From positions 1 to 8,387 of the forward strand of contig CAZFYZ010000151.1 in assembly GCA_964523735.1 (NCBI GenBank): 8,387 nucleotides of DNA, given 5' to 3'. Shown here piece by piece: positions 6,364 to 8,387 of the stretch; within the stretch, counting starts at the first letter, position 1; each line of letters opens with the position of its first letter. Source of the stretch: CAZFYZ01 sp964523735. GTDB taxonomy: Bacteria; Armatimonadota; UBA5829. Below the pieces are notes generated by a model. The model had not been told where the DNA came from. It saw nothing but the letters and a program-made list of their open reading frames with translations, and did not search any database. A program made the position numbers and the translations under genes.

Positions 6364-6465
6364 AGGTGATGAGCACAGCGCAATCGCGCGGGGGTGGGTA
6401 GTCCCGATACTTCGGTTTGCTGCGCAAAGCGAGGTGATGCGACGCTTTCATCAGGCCGGCGACCT
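6364..6465 (+). promoter_or_regulatory. candidate cyclic di-GMP-I (GEMM-I) type riboswitch aptamer
   Basis: Three conserved blocks of the GEMM-I aptamer appear in order. GCACAGCGCAATC at 6373-6385 matches the family's GCACAGGGCAAAC. GCGCAAAGC at 6422-6430 matches GACGCAAAGC, including the A that stacks between the ligand bases. AGGCCGGCG at 6453-6461 matches the AGCCGGGUU bulge and, as expected, lies on the 3' side of a helix: AGGT (6432-6435) with ACCT (6462-6465) outside and GATG (6436-6439) with CATC (6449-6452) inside. CGC (6379-6381) with GCG (6429-6431) closes the first arm. The first arm is longer than usual (about 36 bases between blocks), and neither its GNRA loop nor the CCUAAG receptor of the second arm is obvious. 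In this alignment the ligand-contacting position 20 is C6379, not the G (cyclic di-GMP) or A (cyclic AMP-GMP) of known forms. The position before a prepilin gene is typical for this class. The call rests on motif memory; no covariance search was run. Confidence 0.62.
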
Positions 6466-6492
6466 ATCTTGGACTAATCTCAGATAGGAGGT
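6463..6492 (+). promoter_or_regulatory. anti-Shine-Dalgarno helix: expression platform of the prepilin leader
   Basis: CCTATCT (6463-6469) is perfectly complementary to AGATAGG (6482-6488), with a 12-base loop. The right arm overlaps the prepilin ribosome binding site AGGAGGT (6486-6492), which lies seven bases before the ATG. The left arm overlaps ACCT (6462-6465), needed to close the second aptamer arm. The two pairings exclude each other: a folded aptamer would free the ribosome binding site, and a free leader would hide it. This predicts a translational ON switch. The complementarity is seen directly; the switching is inferred. Confidence 0.6.
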
Positions 6493-6499
6493 CATTAAG

Positions 6500-7183
6500 A
6501 TGAAACGCAAGGGATTCACCCTGATCGAGCTGTTGGTGGTGATCGCGATAATCGCGATACTCGCCGCCATACTCTTCCCGGTGTTCGCGAGGGCGAGGGC
6601 AAAGGCCTATCAGACCCAGTGCCTCAACAACCTCAAGCAACTCGGGACGGCGCTCGCCATGTATGCGCAGGACCACGAGAACCGGCTTCCAGTAGGAGTG
6701 GACGAGAACGGGAAGTACTGGTACACACTCCTGTCATCATACGTTCGTAATAGCCAGGTCTACTCGTGCCCCGCGGATTCGACGGTCGCCTCGACTGGAG
6801 GCTCTCTGGATGGAGTAGTCAGCTTCTGCTATCGCGACGAGGTCTACGAGCCCAAGGAGCTCAAGCCTCCGCCGTATGGATCGGACGCCGAATGGAAGAA
6901 GATCCACGGGCAGAAGGTGGACGAGATCGAATGGGTCTCGGAAACGGCCATACTGCGCGATGCAAAGGCAAGGCCCAATGACACTATCAACGGAGCCTAT
7001 ACCCTGACAAACCAGAATGGGAAGTTCGACTCGAAGGGACTGTCGCCGAGCGTGCCTGGCACCCCCTCCGGCCCAGGCCCCGGCACACACTTCGAAGGCG
7101 AGAACTTCCTCTATCTCGACTCGCACGCCGGATGGCTGATGCACCAGGACCAGGCAAAGACCCCAAGGGTCGACTGGTTCTAG
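6500..7183 (+). CDS. prepilin-type N-terminal cleavage/methylation protein (type IV pilin-like / pseudopilin, DUF1559-like)
   Basis: 227 residues. The start KRKGFTLIELLVVIAIIAIL is a textbook type III signal: a prepilin peptidase would cut after G5 and methylate F6, and E10 is the conserved Glu at mature position 5. The hydrophobic helix runs to about residue 30, followed by RARAKAYQTQCLNNLKQLGT and MYAQDHENRLP. The globular part has a YSCPAD motif near 88-93 and ends in THFEGENFLYLDSHAGWL (196-213). This is close to the H-X9-DG-type C-terminal motif of DUF1559-like proteins, except that D207 is followed by Ser rather than Gly. Such proteins are built into pilus-like or secretion pseudopilus fibres at the cell envelope; many copies per genome are usual in Armatimonadota and Planctomycetota. 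Strong AGGAGGT seven bases upstream fixes the start. The leader carries the riboswitch-like switch; two hairpins follow the stop. No other pilus gene is adjacent. Confidence 0.93.
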   Translation: MKRKGFTLIELLVVIAIIAILAAILFPVFARARAKAYQTQCLNNLKQLGTALAMYAQDHENRLPVGVDENGKYWYTLLSSYVRNSQVYSCPADSTVASTGGSLDGVVSFCYRDEVYEPKELKPPPYGSDAEWKKIHGQKVDEIEWVSETAILRDAKARPNDTINGAYTLTNQNGKFDSKGLSPSVPGTPSGPGPGTHFEGENFLYLDSHAGWLMHQDQAKTPRVDWF

Positions 7184-7199
7184 CTAAGCCTGAAAGCCT

Positions 7200-7214
7200 C
7201 GGGCTCTTAGCCCG
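7200..7214 (+). terminator. short hairpin just after the prepilin gene
   Basis: CGGGCT (7200-7205) and AGCCCG (7209-7214) form a perfect 6-bp stem with a 3-base loop, 16 bases after the prepilin stop. No T run follows. It may pause transcription or protect the 3' end, working together with the larger hairpin that starts 11 bases later. Confidence 0.4.
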
Positions 7215-7225
7215 GCACAGAAGAT

Positions 7226-7252
7226 GGGGCGCGGTCCGATCCACCGCGCCCC
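7226..7252 (+). terminator. strong GC hairpin, likely transcription terminator of the prepilin gene
   Basis: GGGGCGCGGT (7226-7235) and ACCGCGCCCC (7243-7252) form a perfect 10-bp stem around the 7-base loop CCGATCC. It lies 43 bases beyond the prepilin stop and is followed by GTCAATACAAT, which is AT-rich but not a T tract. Stem strength and position make it the best terminator in the window; the missing T run leaves the mechanism uncertain. Confidence 0.65.
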
Positions 7253-7278
7253 GTCAATACAATCCCCCATCCTGGGTA

Positions 7279-7302
7279 CATCCTGAGCTGGTCGAAAGGA
7301 TG
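7279..7302 (+). repeat. interspersed repeat copy 1 (CATCCTGAGC...GTCGAAAGGATG type)
   Basis: The 24 bases read CATCCTGAGC, TG, GTCGAAAGGATG. Their ends CATCCT and AGGATG are complementary, so the unit folds as a small hairpin. It belongs to the widespread intergenic repeat whose spurious translations give PFDQLR or PEPVEGR-type peptides. An inverted partner lies at 7370-7392. Apart from these and the hairpins upstream, the 250-base gap 7184-7433 holds only the GGCGCGCC palindrome at 7352-7359. Confidence 0.6.
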
Positions 7303-7369
7303 AGAGGGGCCGGAGTACGGCAGAACGTGCGGGGGGTCTCGAATGAATGCAGGCGCGCCATCTCCGGGA

Positions 7370-7392
7370 CGTCCTTCGACGGGCTCAGGATG
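7370..7392 (-). repeat. interspersed repeat copy 2, inverted relative to copy 1
   Basis: Read on the minus strand this is CATCCTGAGC, CC, GTCGAAGGACG, which matches copy 1 at 7279-7302 apart from two central bases, one deleted A and the second-last base. The two copies face each other across 67 bases and could form a long stem of about 20 pairs in a transcript, or mark the ends of a small non-autonomous element placed before the DUF4886 gene. Confidence 0.6.
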
Positions 7393-7433
7393 GGCAGTCA
7401 CGGAGGACAGAAGTAGTTTGAACTGAGGCACTG

Positions 7434-8381
7434 ATGTATTACATGAAGAGCGTGTTGATGACGATTGCGTTGGTGGTTGTAAGCCACTGCTGGGCTTCAA
7501 GTGATCCGGCGCAAAGTGGCAAGGTAACAAGAGTTCTGACTATAGGCAATAGCTTCTCGCAGAATGCATCAAGGTATCTCAAGGATCTGGCTGCGGGTTC
7601 GGGCTGCAGGCTTGTCTATGGAACTGCCAGTATTGGCGGATGCTGGTTGGGAAAGCACTGGGCGGCCGTGGAGGCAGCAGAAGCCAACCCCAGTGATCCT
7701 GCAGGAAGGCCGTATAGTGTAACACTCGATGGTAAAGAGGTGATGCTGAGTCTGAGAGAGATCCTGCTTCAAGACAAGTGGGATATTGTCACGATACAGC
7801 AGTCCAGCCCCAAGAGTACTGACCTGGGTACCTACCATCCTTATGCGCGGAAGCTGAGGGACTACATAAAGAAACATGCTCCGCAGGCCGAGGTGCTTGT
7901 TCATCAGACATGGGCCTATCGATGCGATGACCCCGGTATTACTCCTGGCGGCTACTCAGAGGAGAGGATGTATCGCGACCTGAGCTCGGCATATCGAAGT
8001 GTGGCTTCCGAGTTGGGGCTTCGTATCATACCTGTGGGTGATGCGTTTTATGCGGCGGACACCAATCGCATCTGGCGATATTCGCCCGCTGGCTTCGACC
8101 CTTCCCGCGCCGTCTATCCCGATCTTCCGGACCAGAGTAACTCGCTGCACGTCGGTTATCAATGGAACAGGAATGCAGAGGGCCAGTATGAGCTCAGCAA
8201 GGACTGCCGCCACGCGAACGCGAACGGCTGCTATCTCGCCGGGTGCGTGTGGTTTGAAGTGCTGTTTGGCAAAAGCGTTGTTGATAACAAGTTTGTTCCG
8301 TCCGAGATCACACCGCAGAAGGCCGCCTTTCTTCGGCGAGTAGCTCATAGAGCTGTTGTGGAAGCGAGCGATGGTCAATGA
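7434..8381 (+). CDS. secreted SGNH-fold hydrolase-like protein (DUF4886 type)
   Basis: 315 residues. Residues 1-22 form a signal peptide (MKSVLMTIALVVVSHC region, cleavage near WAS); it is not a lipobox, because the residues before Cys do not fit. The mature protein opens with VTRVLTIGNSFSQNASRYL: the G38-N39-S40 motif is the nucleophile block of the DUF4886 branch of SGNH/GDSL hydrolases. Further blocks are ASIGGCW (65-71, likely oxyanion Gly), IVTIQQSS (118-125), VLVHQTW (154-160) and, near the end, D257-x-x-H260, where the catalytic Asp and His lie in this superfamily. Six Cys in the mature part (58, 70, 164, 258, 266, 271) allow disulfides, consistent with export. Esterase or carbohydrate deacetylase activity is the usual guess and is inferred. 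GAGG at 7425-7428 favours the ATG at 7434; an in-frame ATG at 7443 is the alternative. Third positions look more A/T-rich than in the GH78 gene. The stop overlaps an ATG (8378-8381), so another gene may follow outside the window. Confidence 0.85.
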   Translation: MYYMKSVLMTIALVVVSHCWASSDPAQSGKVTRVLTIGNSFSQNASRYLKDLAAGSGCRLVYGTASIGGCWLGKHWAAVEAAEANPSDPAGRPYSVTLDGKEVMLSLREILLQDKWDIVTIQQSSPKSTDLGTYHPYARKLRDYIKKHAPQAEVLVHQTWAYRCDDPGITPGGYSEERMYRDLSSAYRSVASELGLRIIPVGDAFYAADTNRIWRYSPAGFDPSRAVYPDLPDQSNSLHVGYQWNRNAEGQYELSKDCRHANANGCYLAGCVWFEVLFGKSVVDNKFVPSEITPQKAAFLRRVAHRAVVEASDGQ

Positions 8382-8387
8382 CGCTTC

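Noticed and set aside
6369..6401. Ten-codon upstream ORF (ATG at 6369 to TAG at 6399-6401) behind a very strong SD
   Set aside because: Only two bases separate AGGAGG from the ATG, too few for normal initiation, and the codons overlap the candidate aptamer. The SD match is reported as a finding instead.
7207..7530. 107-codon minus-strand ORF across the repeats
   Set aside because: Its translation contains PEPVEG and PFDQLR, the known spurious peptides of this interspersed repeat.
8378..8387. Start of a further gene at the ATGA overlap with the DUF4886 stop
   Set aside because: Only three codons are in the window and no ribosome binding site is evident; possible but not supportable.

Overview
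This window reads as a chromosomal fragment of an uncultured, fairly GC-rich bacterium, most likely of the phylum Armatimonadota. The main clue is the prepilin at 6500-7183: the stretch after its cleavage site (ILFPVFARARAKAYQTQC, then LNNLKQLG) is a form I associate strongly with that phylum. A PEP-CTERM surface protein and a secreted protein with OB-fold-like repeats fit the same picture. The taxonomic call rests on recognising family sequences, not on a search.

Layout. 1-90 is the tail of an unidentified gene, followed closely by a secreted protein with a lectin-like N-terminal domain and two OB-fold-like C-terminal segments (109-1341). A convergent gene for a membrane methyltransferase of the isoprenylcysteine carboxyl methyltransferase type lies on the minus strand (1349-1903). 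Divergent from it is a compact ParD/ParE toxin-antitoxin operon (2051-2631), whose promoter carries a perfect inverted repeat suited to autoregulation. Next is a large GH78-type alpha-L-rhamnosidase-like enzyme without a signal peptide (2717-5137). A 220-base gap with two strong inverted repeats separates it from a minus-strand PEP-CTERM protein (5358-6116). A 383-base divergent gap then leads to the prepilin gene, followed by hairpins, two copies of an inverted interspersed repeat, and a secreted SGNH-fold (DUF4886-type) protein (7434-8381).

The most interesting region is 6300-6500. The prepilin leader carries sequence blocks in the order and rough spacing of the cyclic di-GMP-I (GEMM-I) riboswitch: GCACAGCGCAA, GCGCAAAGC, and a one-sided bulge with GGCCGG inside a helix. 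The 3' strand of that helix overlaps CCTATCT, which is exactly complementary to AGATAGG covering the prepilin Shine-Dalgarno sequence. This suggests a translational switch: the folded aptamer frees the ribosome binding site and the unfolded form hides it, so a dinucleotide second messenger would turn pilin synthesis on. The base aligning with the ligand-reading position 20 appears to be C rather than the usual G or A, so ligand identity is open. The leader also holds a 13-base match to the complement of the 16S rRNA 3' tail and a duplicated GAGGTGATG that could pair alternately with the same 3' strand.

Together the genes describe a cell-surface and secreted repertoire (prepilin, PEP-CTERM protein, lectin/OB-fold protein, SGNH hydrolase) plus an intracellular rhamnoside-cleaving enzyme and a small stability or stress module. 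No single pathway joins them all. No tRNA, rRNA, CRISPR array, transposase or phage gene is visible.
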